From NCBI GenBank assembly GCA_002337125.1, contig DDFJ01000004.1:2700134-2764133 (forward strand): 64,000 nucleotides of DNA, read 5' to 3'. Both the position numbers and the translations under genes were made by a program. Shown here piece after piece: positions 7,243 to 17,700 of this stretch. The stretch comes from Chitinophagaceae bacterium UBA1931. Lineage in GTDB: Bacteria; Bacteroidota; Bacteroidia; Chitinophagales; Chitinophagaceae. The notes below the pieces were generated by a model. The model was not told the origin of the DNA. It did no database searches and was given only the letters and a program-made list of their open reading frames with translations. Position 1 is the first letter of the stretch, and every line of letters starts with the position of its first letter.

Positions 7243-9183
7243 TTACAATGTAATTACAAAGCCTCCGTTTGCTTTCAGTGTAATGTTTACTTTCTTCGGA
7301 TCGGTCAACTGCAGTTCTTTTTGCTGAAACAATTCTGTTCCTTCGCCTTCACTGATGATTGTGCCTTTCATTTTTTTCAAAGCTGATAAATCGAGTACTA
7401 ATTTTTTATCAGCATTCTCTCCATTGATTGCAGCTACATACCATTTATCTCCGCTCTTTCTTGCAATGATGGCATACTTACCTGGATAACCATCAATGAA
7501 CTTTACATCATCCCATGAGTTGGGAAGTGTTCTTAAAAATTCTTTTACATATGCCGGCACATGACTCATACCTTCGGGGTTTTCTGCATAATGCTGAATA
7601 CCTGATAAAAACAAAACGGATAATGCAAGTTCAAAAGAAGAAGTGGTTCTGCGGATTGACTTTGAATGTGTAAGCTTGTACAAATTCATTGGTGTAAAAT
7701 CCATCGGGTCAAACGCATTTCTTGTAAATGGAAGCATGGCGCAATGACTGGGTTCTGCATCAGCTGCTCTCTGATCAAACGTTACCATCTCCATTCCGTA
7801 AATGGCTTCCGTTGTCATTAAGTGCGGATAGGTTTTTGCCCAGCCTCTTGGTAATGTTGCTCCGTGAAAGTTAACAAGCAGGTGATGTTTGGCAGCATCA
7901 TTCAAAATATCAATGTAATATTGAATCATTGATGATCCATCTCCACCAAAGAAATCAATCTTCACACCTTTAATTCCCATTTCTTCCAAACGTGAAAATT
8001 CTTTTTCCCTGCTTTCGTGTGTAAGCAACAAGTCTTTTGGATGATATTTAACCGTATTCCATGCGCCTGCAGAATTATACCATAACAGCAAACCAACATT
8101 TTTTGCTTTTGCATAAGCCGACAGTTCTTTTATTTTATCATAGCCGATTTTTGTATCCCAATCTGCATCAATCAAACAATATTGCCAATGCATATCAGCA
8201 GCATAATCGATGTACTTCACTTGTTCATCATACACAATAAAATCATCTTTTGAATTGATCCAGCTCCACGATGCTTTACCGGGTTTAATGAAGGAAGGAT
8301 CAACAGCAATTGCTTTTGGTGAAAGATCAGTTCCCAATGTTGATTCAGCAATTGTTTTTAAGTTGCCGATTGTAATAATTCTCCACGGTGAATACCATGG
8401 CTGATTATTTTGCGGCAGGTAACCCTTACCTGTAAACACTTCTCTCGGATCGGGAAATGCAACATGGTAAACCGAAGATGCAGAATCGTTTTGCAGTCTT
8501 GTACCGCAATAAGTACCATCAAGAGCAGCTTCAGTAATCAGCACCCAAACATTATTTGTTTGAAATAAAGCAGGATAAACCCAGCCTGCTTTTAATGGAG
8601 TGGGCGTGCCAACAGGAATATTCTGCAGGTAATGTTCTTCATACGAAGGATGGCATTGTTCCCATCCTGTTTTTGCAACGCTCATTGGTTGTAACCATGC
8701 TTTTGCATCTTTATTAAAAATGTAAGTGGTATGTTCTGCAGTAATTGTTTTTAACTCAATCTTCAGCCAGGGAAAATAATAGCGGAATGCAACACCGTCA
8801 TTGCTGATGTTGAAGATGATGTCCATTTGCTTGCCATTCGTACTCTTCAGTGAAACAATTACTTTGGTTGCTTTGTACTGGATATTTTTCTTTTTGGCAG
8901 TCAGCGTTTCGTAACTGTCAATTACAAGAGCAGGTTTTGAAACTGAAATAAGTTTTAATTCTTTGCTGAAATCAGCATCGCTCATGGTTATTCCCAATGA
9001 AGATGGTTCGATTACAGTTGTTCCGTTCTTTTTGATTGTATAAGAAATCCTGCCTTCTTTTAATTGAACAGTTGCTGTAATTGATTTGTCGGGACTTGAA
9101 ACTGTTGCTGCTGCTTGTGCAAACAGGTTTTCAGAATAAATAAACAGCACTGCCGCAATGCAGAGTGAAACAATTTTTTTCAT
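7243..9183 (-). CDS. Glycoside hydrolase family 97, probably retaining alpha-galactosidase type
   Basis: The start was set at the ATG at 9183, which gives the signal peptide MKKIVSLCIAAVLFIYSENLFAQ; the longer frame from 9231 adds 16 implausible residues. The 646-residue protein has the GH97 layout: an N-terminal beta-sandwich (about 25-270), a (beta/alpha)8 barrel (about 280-560) and a C-terminal beta domain. GVKIDFFGGDG places Asp410, and GMEM places Glu465. The 55-residue spacing matches the nucleophile/acid-base pair I recall for the retaining Bacteroides GH97 alpha-galactosidase, rather than the inverting SusB type (inference). It likely acts in the periplasm on alpha-linked galactose or glucose side groups. 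The SDR gene follows on the same strand. Confidence 0.88.
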   Translation of the reverse strand: MKKIVSLCIAAVLFIYSENLFAQAAATVSSPDKSITATVQLKEGRISYTIKKNGTTVIEPSSLGITMSDADFSKELKLISVSKPALVIDSYETLTAKKKNIQYKATKVIVSLKSTNGKQMDIIFNISNDGVAFRYYFPWLKIELKTITAEHTTYIFNKDAKAWLQPMSVAKTGWEQCHPSYEEHYLQNIPVGTPTPLKAGWVYPALFQTNNVWVLITEAALDGTYCGTRLQNDSASSVYHVAFPDPREVFTGKGYLPQNNQPWYSPWRIITIGNLKTIAESTLGTDLSPKAIAVDPSFIKPGKASWSWINSKDDFIVYDEQVKYIDYAADMHWQYCLIDADWDTKIGYDKIKELSAYAKAKNVGLLLWYNSAGAWNTVKYHPKDLLLTHESREKEFSRLEEMGIKGVKIDFFGGDGSSMIQYYIDILNDAAKHHLLVNFHGATLPRGWAKTYPHLMTTEAIYGMEMVTFDQRAADAEPSHCAMLPFTRNAFDPMDFTPMNLYKLTHSKSIRRTTSSFELALSVLFLSGIQHYAENPEGMSHVPAYVKEFLRTLPNSWDDVKFIDGYPGKYAIIARKSGDKWYVAAINGENADKKLVLDLSALKKMKGTIISEGEGTELFQQKELQLTDPKKVNITLKANGGFVITL

Positions 9184-9325
9184 GTGCAGGTATTTGAAAT
9201 TTGGTGCAGTAAAAGTTGCTGCAATCGCCATAATCTTTAAATCGTGTAATCGTTAAGAACTAAAAAGGCGTGTAAAAATAAAATAATAAAGGACGCAGCA
9301 AATAAAAAATGTATAATTAACAATT

Positions 9326-9349
9326 AAAAACCGGCGATGGCCGGTTTTA
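9326..9349. terminator. Hairpin terminator downstream of the beta-barrel gene
   Basis: AAAACCGGC and GCCGGTTTT pair around GATG, with T-runs on both strands. It lies 54 bases past the stop of the minus-strand beta-barrel gene. Confidence 0.8.
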
Positions 9350-9402
9350 TTGCACGATGTTGCAATTTGTTGCAATGAATGATATGGTTTAACCCTTTAT
9401 TT

Positions 9403-10938
9403 TCAGAAGTTGAATCGAACTCCGGCCTGCATGCCCCAACTTCCACGTTTGGTTTGTGTTGGAGTATTTTTATTAATTGTGGTTAAGCTGAAATTTGTTT
9501 CAGGCATCAGGTAAACAGATAAACGGGTACTTGCAAAATATTCAGCACCTGCTCCAATCATGGCAGAGAAGTTAACCGGTCTTAATCCCTGAACTGTTAC
9601 ATTCGTTTGTGTTTTTATTCCGCTTGTTTCTGTTACAGTTGCCTGCATATTTCCATTGGTGAGAATATTCATATCCACTGCCGCAACAGCATTGAGTGCA
9701 AAGCGGTTGATCTTATAAATGTATTTCATTCCAAGAGGCACAGTTACATATGTAAGAGTGTTAACCGACTGTAATGCTTTTATACTGTCGCCTGATGCTG
9801 GTGCTGATCCTGATTTTGATGGAAGGAAAGCATAACCTGCAGTGCAGTTAATTTTATACTTCACATCACCACCGGGAGGAGGATTTTGACCTGGGGCTGG
9901 CGGCACAGGACGGGCATACAGGTTTCTTGGTAAAATGGTTGATTTGGTTTTTGAAATGCCAACACCTGTTACTGCTGCCCAATGATTGCTGAACTGGTAA
10001 CTTAACTGAACACCGTAATTGAACGATTGTTTTACTTTTTCGCCTTCAACAATTTCTTCACGCCTGTCTTCACGATGCACGACTTTTCCTTCTGATACTT
10101 CATTCGTTACATGCTCAGGATTGTAGTATGCAGCAACTGAAAAAACAGGTTTAAATCTTTTTGCTTTTATTACCGGTACTGCTGTTTTTCCGGCGTAGGG
10201 GTTCGACATACGTTCTTCATTAAGCCATGCAATTTGTGATGTAAATGAATTGCTTTGTGTTAATGATGTTTCAGTATTTGTTTTAGTAATTGTGTAATTA
10301 TAATCAGGGCCCTGTAAAACCACTGGTTTGTTTTCTTTAATAACTGTTTGTTTTACAACAATACTGTTTTGCCCGTTTTCTTTATTGATTTTATCTGCAG
10401 GTTTCTTTTCCTTTTTATCTGCTGCTGCAATTGTTTTTTGTTTAACAGGATTTGTTGTAGTTGATACAGTAACATTGTTTTCTTTCAATACCGGCTTTTT
10501 CAGTTCCTGCTTTTGTTCAGGTAAGCTGGTTGCTGCATCAGTTTTAGAAGGAACAGCAGCAGTATTTTGTTCAACTGCATTTTCTTCTTTTTGTGCAGTG
10601 CCTGCATTTGAATTTTTATTATCAGCCTGTTGTGGTTGATTTTCTTTTATAATCAGCGATGGTTTGCTTCCCGGCGATACCACTGCCGAATCGGTTGGTA
10701 CAGCTGGTGCCTGTGCTTTCTTGGATTTCACCAAAAGCACCATCGCAAAGCTTACAGTTAATAAAGCCATGGCAGCAACAGCATACTTGGCAATTTTGTA
10801 TTTGTACCTGGTAAGAGATACTTCACGTTTGTCAAGTTGCTGGTCAATGTTGCTCCACACATTATCAGAAGGGGGGTCGGTATAACCCTCAATTCCATCT
10901 TTAAATAACTGATCAATATTGTGTAGATGTTTATCCAT
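9403..10938 (-). CDS. Inner-membrane-anchored protein with C-terminal beta-barrel, sigma factor partner
   Basis: The start was set at the ATG at 10938, one base after the sigma gene stop; the longer frame would overlap that gene. The 511-residue product starts with a short cytoplasmic region (1-48), then one membrane helix at about 49-71 (YAVAAMALLTVSFAMVLLVK). A long Lys/Pro/Ala/Thr/Gln-rich linker (about 75-220) follows. The C-terminal region from about 260 alternates beta strands (VTGVGISKT, YVTVPLGMKYIY, GAGAEYF) and ends in MQAGVRFNF, an outer-membrane barrel signature. Position right behind an ECF sigma gene suggests an anti-sigma or envelope-sensing role (inference). No ZAS-type zinc motif is present. 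Confidence 0.75.
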   Translation of the reverse strand: MDKHLHNIDQLFKDGIEGYTDPPSDNVWSNIDQQLDKREVSLTRYKYKIAKYAVAAMALLTVSFAMVLLVKSKKAQAPAVPTDSAVVSPGSKPSLIIKENQPQQADNKNSNAGTAQKEENAVEQNTAAVPSKTDAATSLPEQKQELKKPVLKENNVTVSTTTNPVKQKTIAAADKKEKKPADKINKENGQNSIVVKQTVIKENKPVVLQGPDYNYTITKTNTETSLTQSNSFTSQIAWLNEERMSNPYAGKTAVPVIKAKRFKPVFSVAAYYNPEHVTNEVSEGKVVHREDRREEIVEGEKVKQSFNYGVQLSYQFSNHWAAVTGVGISKTKSTILPRNLYARPVPPAPGQNPPPGGDVKYKINCTAGYAFLPSKSGSAPASGDSIKALQSVNTLTYVTVPLGMKYIYKINRFALNAVAAVDMNILTNGNMQATVTETSGIKTQTNVTVQGLRPVNFSAMIGAGAEYFASTRLSVYLMPETNFSLTTINKNTPTQTKRGSWGMQAGVRFNF

Positions 10939-10939
10939 G

Positions 10940-11503
10940 CTATATCTGGTTTGGTTTGGCAATAATGTTACTTCTTAAAACGGCCGACTGCAGAATTTTC
11001 CGGGCATCTGAAAGGTTTGATTTGGACGTGCCTTCAGAAATACCAAGAAACTCTGCAATTTCCCTGTGTTTCATTCCTTCAAATACATAAAGGTTAAACA
11101 CAGCTCTGTACATGGGCGGAAGTGTCTGTACCATTTTAATCAATTCTTTTGCATCCAGGTCGGCATATACAATATTTGCTTCCGCAGGTTCTTCTTTGGT
11201 TTGTTCAAGTGTTATAACGGGTGTAAGGTGAGAGCGGCTTCGTAATCTTTGCAACGAACAGTTGACCATAATTCTGCGCACCCATCCTTCAAACGACCCT
11301 TCGCCCCTGAACTGGTGTATCGATTTGAACACCTGTAAAAATCCTTCCTGAAGAACTTCTTCTGCCTCCTCCCTGTTCCTGCTGTATCGTAAACATACAA
11401 CCATCATTGCCGGCGAGAGACGACGGTACAACAGGCTCTGACAGTTCCTGTCGGCCTTAATACATCCCTGTATTAACTGTTGTAGTGACTCCACCTGAAG
11501 CAA
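10940..11503 (-). CDS. ECF RNA polymerase sigma factor
   Basis: This 187-residue sigma-70-type protein contains region 2 (YSRNREEAEEVLQEGFLQVFKSIHQF, residues about 40-65) and region 4. Region 4 ends in a helix-turn-helix, GMKHREIAEFLGISEGTSKSNL. The frame opens with TTG at 11503; a GTG three codons later is an alternative, and no ATG exists near by. The beta-barrel partner follows one base after the stop, so the two are surely coupled. It is divergent from the DUF4382 lipoprotein at 11701, a candidate target. Confidence 0.9.
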   Translation of the reverse strand: MLQVESLQQLIQGCIKADRNCQSLLYRRLSPAMMVVCLRYSRNREEAEEVLQEGFLQVFKSIHQFRGEGSFEGWVRRIMVNCSLQRLRSRSHLTPVITLEQTKEEPAEANIVYADLDAKELIKMVQTLPPMYRAVFNLYVFEGMKHREIAEFLGISEGTSKSNLSDARKILQSAVLRSNIIAKPNQI

Positions 11504-11700
11504 TGGGTTTTATAATGTGTTGATGGCCGAAATTATCAAAAGGGTTGGGTTGGCACGATTTTTTTAATAAAGTATTTCTGAAAAAGATGGATTTGTTAAA
11601 GTCAGCCGTTTTTTTCCGCATCTACCCAACCTTCTTTTCTAAAGCCATCATCAGTTATCGAAAGCCAATCATTCAATTAAAAAACAAAAAAAGAAGAGTT

Positions 11701-12558
11701 ATGAAAAAAATGATTTATGCGTTTGCCGCAATTGTAATGCTGGGAAGTATTATGCTCGTTGCCTGTAAAAAAGAAACAAGTTCCGGCAGCCAACAACAAC
11801 TTTCAGTTTACCTCACTGATGGCCCTGTGGCCTTTGACTCTGTATTTATAGATATTGCATCCATTGAAGCTAAGATTGATACAAGCACTGCAACAATGCA
11901 CGATGATCATCACGGCGATAACGATTTTGACAGGGACGATAGTTTAAAACGTTCGGATGAATTTGGTACATGGCAAACACTCAACATTACACCGGGTGTT
12001 TACAATGTGCTTTCATTAAGAAATGGTATTGATGCTTTGGTTGCATCAGGTTCTGTTACGGGTGTTGTGCGGAAAATAAGAATCACACTCGGAACAAATA
12101 ATACTGTTGTAAAGAATGGTGTTACTTATCCGCTTAACCTGTTAAACAGTACCGGCAAATACCTGTACATCCAACTGCACGATCAGCATCGTGATCATCA
12201 TAACAATTCTGCTGTTGCAGTATGGATTGATTTTGATCTCGGACGTTCAATTATTGAAAGAAACGGACAGTATTATCTCATTCCCGTATTAAGACCTTTC
12301 TGCGACAGAAATTTTGCAACCTTATCAGGAAAAGTTTTACCGAAAGATGCAAAGGCTGTAGTGAAAGTATATAGCGGAACAGATACAGCTGTTGCTATTC
12401 CAAACCCTGATGGTTATTTCAAAGTTCGTGGTTTAAATGCAGGAACATATTCTGTATTGTTTGATGGAATTGATCCTTACAAAGACACAACAATTAATAA
12501 CGTAACTCTTACAATAGATAAAGAAGTACATCTCTCTGACGTTATCCTGAAGCAGTAA
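11701..12558 (+). CDS. DUF4382 domain lipoprotein with His/Asp-rich loops
   Basis: The start was set at the ATG at 11701 (MKKMIYAFAAIVMLGSIMLVAC), a standard lipoprotein signal with Cys at 22; the open frame extends upstream to 11545 without secretory character. The 285-residue protein begins its domain with LSVYLTDGPVAFDSVFIDI, typical of DUF4382 proteins. Two insertions are unusually rich in His and Asp: residues about 75-92 (HDDHHGDNDFDRDD) and about 159-168 (LHDQHRDHHNN). They could bind divalent metal (inference). A C-terminal carboxypeptidase-regulatory-like domain follows (LSGKVLPKDAKAVVKVY). It lies between two sigma factor loci and ends in a terminator. Confidence 0.82.
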   Translation: MKKMIYAFAAIVMLGSIMLVACKKETSSGSQQQLSVYLTDGPVAFDSVFIDIASIEAKIDTSTATMHDDHHGDNDFDRDDSLKRSDEFGTWQTLNITPGVYNVLSLRNGIDALVASGSVTGVVRKIRITLGTNNTVVKNGVTYPLNLLNSTGKYLYIQLHDQHRDHHNNSAVAVWIDFDLGRSIIERNGQYYLIPVLRPFCDRNFATLSGKVLPKDAKAVVKVYSGTDTAVAIPNPDGYFKVRGLNAGTYSVLFDGIDPYKDTTINNVTLTIDKEVHLSDVILKQ

Positions 12559-12576
12559 AAATGATAACAGATCAGA

Positions 12577-12610
12577 AAGCGGGCTAATTCTTTAGCCCGC
12601 TTCTTTTTTA
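12577..12610 (+). terminator. Rho-independent terminator
   Basis: AAGCGGGCTAA and TTAGCCCGCTT pair around ATTC and are followed by a T-rich tract. It ends the DUF4382 transcript, 18 bases past the stop. Confidence 0.9.
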
Positions 12611-12711
12611 TATATGTGAAGTAGTGTTACTTTTTCATTAAGTGGCTAAATCTGTGAATGAATCTTGTTCCCGTAACAAGATTTGTTTAATTTTAATTTA
12701 CGATTGCTATA

Positions 12712-13272
12712 ATGAACGAGTATCAAACATATAACAGCCAGATACTTTTAGATTTGCTTGCCAAAAGCGATGAGTATGCATTTACTGAGCTTTACGACAG
12801 GTATTGGCAAAAATTATTTACAATAGCATATAACAGGATCAGGGAAGTTCAGGTTGCTGAAGATATTGTTCATGATATATTTGCTTCGCTTTGGGAAGGA
12901 AGGGAAAGGAATGAAATTAAATCCCTTGAAAATTACCTGGCAACAGCAGTTAAGTATATGGTGCTGTCAAAAATTAAAGCAAAATCAAAAGCAAGGGTTT
13001 TCAGAAAAAGCTTACAGGAAGCCCAGGTATTTGAAATGCCTGTAGAAAATTCACTCCATTATAAACACATCCTTGAAATTGTAAATACGGAAGTAGAATC
13101 CCTGCCGGAAAAGTGCCGGTTGATTTTTAAATACAGCCGTAACGAAGGGATGCCTGTTAAGCAAATTGCACGAAAGCTTAACCTTTCTCCCAAAACAGTT
13201 GAAAACCAGCTTGGGAAAGCCATAAAGCAGCTGAAGCTGGCAACCAGAACATTTCTTCAAATCTTCATTTAA
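12712..13272 (+). CDS. ECF sigma factor of the polysaccharide utilisation locus
   Basis: This is a 186-residue FecI-like sigma factor. Region 2 is at residues about 20-85 (YDRYWQKLFTIAYNRI, VAEDIVHDIFASLWE). Region 4 includes GMPVKQIARKLNLSPKTVENQLGKAIKQL. A FecR-type anti-sigma gene begins 76 bases downstream, followed by SusC. This is the standard Bacteroidota arrangement in which a TonB-linked receptor signals substrate through FecR to the sigma factor. It probably drives the SusC/SusD operon. Confidence 0.93.
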   Translation: MNEYQTYNSQILLDLLAKSDEYAFTELYDRYWQKLFTIAYNRIREVQVAEDIVHDIFASLWEGRERNEIKSLENYLATAVKYMVLSKIKAKSKARVFRKSLQEAQVFEMPVENSLHYKHILEIVNTEVESLPEKCRLIFKYSRNEGMPVKQIARKLNLSPKTVENQLGKAIKQLKLATRTFLQIFI

Positions 13273-13348
13273 TTCTTCAGAAATTTTTTAGAAAAAGTTT
13301 CATTTACACGTAGGGGATTTATCTCTTTCAGCACACTTATATATTGAT

Positions 13349-14539
13349 ATGCAAATACCTGAAAACATATTGGTGCTTATAGAAAAGTACCAAAAAGGAC
13401 AACTTACTACAACCGAAAAGCAAACTTTAGACGAATGGTATCATTCATTTGAAGATACTATGGCAGAAGTAAATACCAGTGAAGAATTGTCCGAACTGCA
13501 GTTGTATGAGCGCATTAAAAATCGCCTTCTGGTAACAATTGATATTAATAAAGAAGCTGAGCCTGGTAAAACATCCAAACGTAAAACATATTTGGCTGTT
13601 GCAGCTGCTGTTGCTTTTCTTGCACTGCTTTCAACAGGTGCTTATTACCTTCTCTTCTCAAATGGTAATGCCAAAGAGTTGGCAAAACAGGATAAACAGG
13701 TTCAGAAAGCAATTGCTCCCATCATCCCCGGTGGTAATAAAGCAATACTTACGTTAGCCGATGGCTCAACAGTTGTTTTAGACAGTACAGATAACGGTAC
13801 TATCAGCGAGCAGGGTAATATAAAAGTGAAGAAACTGAAAAACGGTTTGCTTGCATATGAAATAAACGGAAAGTTTATTACAGAGAACGACGAATTATTT
13901 TATAATACTATTTCCACACCCCGTGGTGGTCAATACCAGGTTACATTATCAGATGGTACAAATGTTTGGTTAAATGCAGCATCGTCTATTCGTTTTCCTG
14001 TTGTGTTTGTAGGTAAAGAAAGGAAAGTTGAAATTACAGGAGAGGCTTATATGGAAGTAGCCAAAAACAAAGAGAAGCCTTTTAAAGTAAAAGCAGGTTC
14101 ATCAGAAATTGAAGTGCTCGGAACCCATTTTAATGTAAATGCGTATGATGATGAAGCAAGCATTAAAACAACATTGCTGGAAGGCGCTGTAAAAATATCT
14201 GCAGGAGAAAACAATCAGGCAATAAAATATTTAAAACCGGGTCAGCAATCAAGTGTAAATAAGAACGGTAATGTTGCTGTAATGAATAATGCTGATATCG
14301 AAGAGGCTGTTGCATGGAAAAACGGACTTTTTATTTTCAAAAGCACAGACGTAAAAACAATTATGCGGCAAATTTCAAGATGGTATAATGTTGATGTGGA
14401 GTACAAGGGCAATGTTAATCTTCACTTTACGGGACAGCTAACCCGCAATGAAGATGTAAAGGAAGTATTTGAAAAAATTGCCTTAACTGATGAAGTACAT
14501 TTCAAAATTGACGGACGACGAATTATTGTTTCACCCTAA
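13349..14539 (+). CDS. FecR family anti-sigma factor
   Basis: This 396-residue protein has a cytoplasmic N-terminal region (1-78) that would hold the sigma factor. One membrane helix lies at about 79-103 (YLAVAAAVAFLALLSTGAYYLL). The periplasmic FecR domain begins near 184 (STPRGGQYQVTLSDGTNVWL). A C-terminal DUF4974 domain starts near 324 (LFIFKSTDVKTIMRQISRWY) and resembles a secretin/STN fold that contacts the receptor. It sits between its sigma factor and the STN-bearing SusC protein, completing a trans-envelope signalling set. Confidence 0.95.
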   Translation: MQIPENILVLIEKYQKGQLTTTEKQTLDEWYHSFEDTMAEVNTSEELSELQLYERIKNRLLVTIDINKEAEPGKTSKRKTYLAVAAAVAFLALLSTGAYYLLFSNGNAKELAKQDKQVQKAIAPIIPGGNKAILTLADGSTVVLDSTDNGTISEQGNIKVKKLKNGLLAYEINGKFITENDELFYNTISTPRGGQYQVTLSDGTNVWLNAASSIRFPVVFVGKERKVEITGEAYMEVAKNKEKPFKVKAGSSEIEVLGTHFNVNAYDDEASIKTTLLEGAVKISAGENNQAIKYLKPGQQSSVNKNGNVAVMNNADIEEAVAWKNGLFIFKSTDVKTIMRQISRWYNVDVEYKGNVNLHFTGQLTRNEDVKEVFEKIALTDEVHFKIDGRRIIVSP

Positions 14540-14550
14540 AAAATAAAGCC

Positions 14551-14601
14551 ATGAAAATGTTAACGATTTGCTTTTTCTTTTGGTTGGGTAAAGATGGATA
14601 A
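14551..14601 (+). other. Possible 16-codon leader ORF before SusC
   Basis: ATG at 14551 opens MKMLTICFFFWLGKDG and stops at 14599, twelve bases after the FecR stop. It precedes a stable hairpin at 14632. Nothing else supports translation; it may be chance. Confidence 0.2.
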
Positions 14602-14631
14602 ACCGGAACACTAAAATATTCAGAAAAAAAA

Positions 14632-14657
14632 CCGGATTCCGTTGCTGCGGAACCCGG
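14632..14657 (+). repeat. Inverted repeat in the FecR-SusC intergenic leader
   Basis: CCGG then TTCCG pair with CGGAA then CCGG around TTGCTG, with one A/C mismatch. No T-run follows, so it is a stem-loop rather than a clear terminator. It lies 74 bases before the SusC start. Confidence 0.5.
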
Positions 14658-14730
14658 CGGATTATCTGAGTATCTAATAAACAAATCTGTTCAGGGACTG
14701 CTTATTATTCAACCCAAACAATACAAATTT

Positions 14731-17700
14731 ATGTATTTAAATGTTCTTTGTAAATCCAGGACAAAATCATCCGGATTTTTAACCAAAACTTTTCGGATTA
14801 TGAAACTTGTAACAGTTTTAATAATCGTTGCTTCTTTACAGGTAAGTGCCAAAACTTACTCTCAAAAAATTACGATACAGGAAAATAATATTTCACTTGA
14901 AAAAGTATTCTCAGAAATAAGAAAACAAACAGGATATAATTTCCTGTATGCTGATGAGATGCTTACTCAGTCGAAAAATGTTTCCATCAATATCAGGAAA
15001 GGCAGTATAGAAGATGTTCTTGATGTTTGCCTGAAAGATCAGCAACTTACATACAGCATTGCAGACAGAACAATTGTCATTAAAAGAAAACAAACCCCGC
15101 CTGTAGCTGTTGTTCTTCCTCCTGCACCAGAGGTTTTAGCTTTTGAAATAAATGGAAGAGTTACTGATGAAAAAGGAACTCCGGTTTCGGGGGTAAGTGT
15201 TGTAAACACAAGAACGAAAGCCGGTACAACAACTGATGTTAATGGTAATTTCTCGCTCCAGGCTGAAAACAATGATGTCATCACATTTACTTATATCGGA
15301 AAAATTTCTCAAAGTATAAGAGTTTCTGCTGGTAAAAGAGATTTTGCAATTGTAATGGTAGATTCATACCAGGAAATGCAGAATGTGGTGGTTACAGCTT
15401 TGGGTATTAAACGTTCAGAAAAAGCATTGGGCTATTCTGTTCAAAAGGTTTCAGGAGAAAATATTCAAAAGGTTTCCGGGCTTGATATTGCTACATCTTT
15501 AACCGGTAAAATAGCTGGTATGCTGGTTAAAAACTCTCCTGATTTTGCAGCTATTCCCGACCTTACAATCCGTGGCGAAAAACCACTTATCGTTATTGAC
15601 GGAATTGCCTATCAAAATAAAACGTTGGGAGATATTTCTTCTGAAGACATTGAATCTATCAGTGTTTTAAAAGGTGCAACTGCATCGGCTTTGTATGGTT
15701 TTCGTGGAGCAAATGGTGCTATTTTGATTACAACAAAAAATGGCAGCACAAGTAAAACAGGAATTACTGTTGATTTTACAACCAATACAATGTTTACTGC
15801 CGGATTCCTTGCTATTCCAGAAAAGCAGGGAGTGTATGGTCGTGGTGGCAGTGGTGTTTATGCTCTCAACTCCGATGCTTCATGGGGTGGAAAAATGGAT
15901 GGTTCAAATCAAAACCAATGGGATCCGGTTACTAAAACATTTACAGTACGGCCTTATTTACCTGTTGGTATGAACAATTTCAAAAATTTCCTGGAGCAGG
16001 GTTATGTAACTAATAATAATGTAAACGTTGGGTATCATAAGGATAATGTATCACTCAGGAATTCATTTAACTGGGTAGAAAATAAAGGACGTTACCCCAA
16101 TGCGAAGCTTCAAAAATATACTTATACGTTTGGTGCCGATCTCAATCTGGATAAATTTAAAATGAGTACCAATTTATCCTATGCAAAAAAAGCTTCTAAG
16201 AATATTGGATCCAATGGTTATACTTCTTATGATCCAATGTACAGTATCTTAATCTGGTCTCCTTCTGATTGGGATCTGAGTCTTTATAAAAATAATTACT
16301 GGATTAAACCCGGTGAAATTCAAAACAATCATTTTGGCTTAGTTGGTACTTCAATTGATAATTATGCCGGTAGTTCTGAGAACAATCCTTATTTCGACCG
16401 TTACGAAAAAACAAATGAAATATCCCGTGACATTTTCAATGCCGACTTAACCATGAGTTATCAGTTAACAAGCTGGTTAAAAGCCACTCTTCGTTCAGGT
16501 GTGGATTTTTATAAAGAAACAGGACAGTTAAGATCTTCATGGGGTTCTTATCTTTCTTCAGGTAATACAGGTGTTCCCGGTGCTGATTACAGCGGCTGGA
16601 ATGGTGGAAGAAAAGGCCAGTATAACATTGGAGTAAGTAATGGATTTAGTAACAATACCGATTTCCTCCTTTCAGGCGATCGCAAAATCAAAGATTTTAC
16701 TGTTGAATACCTTGCAGGGGGAACAGTCTTTTACAAACGGGATGATAATATGAATGCCAGTACACAAGGTGGTATTTCTGTTCCCGGATTTTTCTCCATA
16801 AAAGCTTCAATTAACTCGGCGCAGGTATCGCAGAGTACATACGCTCAGCAGGTAAATTCTGTTTTTGGCCGTGCAGCAGTTTCATGGAAGAGAATGCTGT
16901 TTTTAGAAGCAACAGGACGTAACGACTGGAGTTCTACATTGGCAAAATCACAACGGTCTTATTTTTATCCGTCAGTAGCAGGTAGTTTTATTGCTTCAGA
17001 ATTGTTGCCTCAAACAAAAAACTGGCTTGATTTATTAAAACTGAGAGGTTCCTGGACATTGTCAAAAAGGCCTGCTTCTATTTATGAAATTAACAGCAGC
17101 TATTCTATCAGTGCTGCTACATGGGGCGCATTTAACGGTGCAGGTGTTCCAAGTAATTTATATTCTCCAACAATTGCTCCAACAAGTTATGAAACTTATG
17201 AGGAGGGTTTGCAGGCTATGTTCCTTAAAAACCGTTTGATGTTGGATGTATCACATTATTCAAAAAGAACCTTTGATCGTATCACAACTGTAGGCTTAAC
17301 ATCGGCTTCAGGTTATGGTGGACTTGTTACAAATTTTGGGGAAGAAATAACCCGCCGTGGATGGGAAATAATTTTGAATGGCACTCCTCTTAAAAATAAA
17401 GAATGGCAATTAGATATTGGTTTTAACTGGACAACATTTGCAAGTTATTATACCAAGTTAGATTCTGTCTATTCAGCTAAAAAGCCTTGGGTTGCAGTTG
17501 GAAAACGTACAGATCATTTCATCAGCAGAGATTTTCAGCGTGATCCGCAAGGAAATATTATACACAATAGCAGTGGTCTTCCTATTACTTATGGATATGA
17601 TCAGTTATTTGGTTATTCCGATCCGAAATTCATTTGGGGTGTAAATGCCAATTTAAAATATAAAAACTTCAGTTTCTTCATGTCATTTGATGGTGTAAAT

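Noticed and set aside
10328..10885. Two open frames (103 and 73 codons) on the plus strand
   Set aside because: They are antisense to the repetitive linker of the beta-barrel protein and reflect its Lys/Thr/Ala codons.
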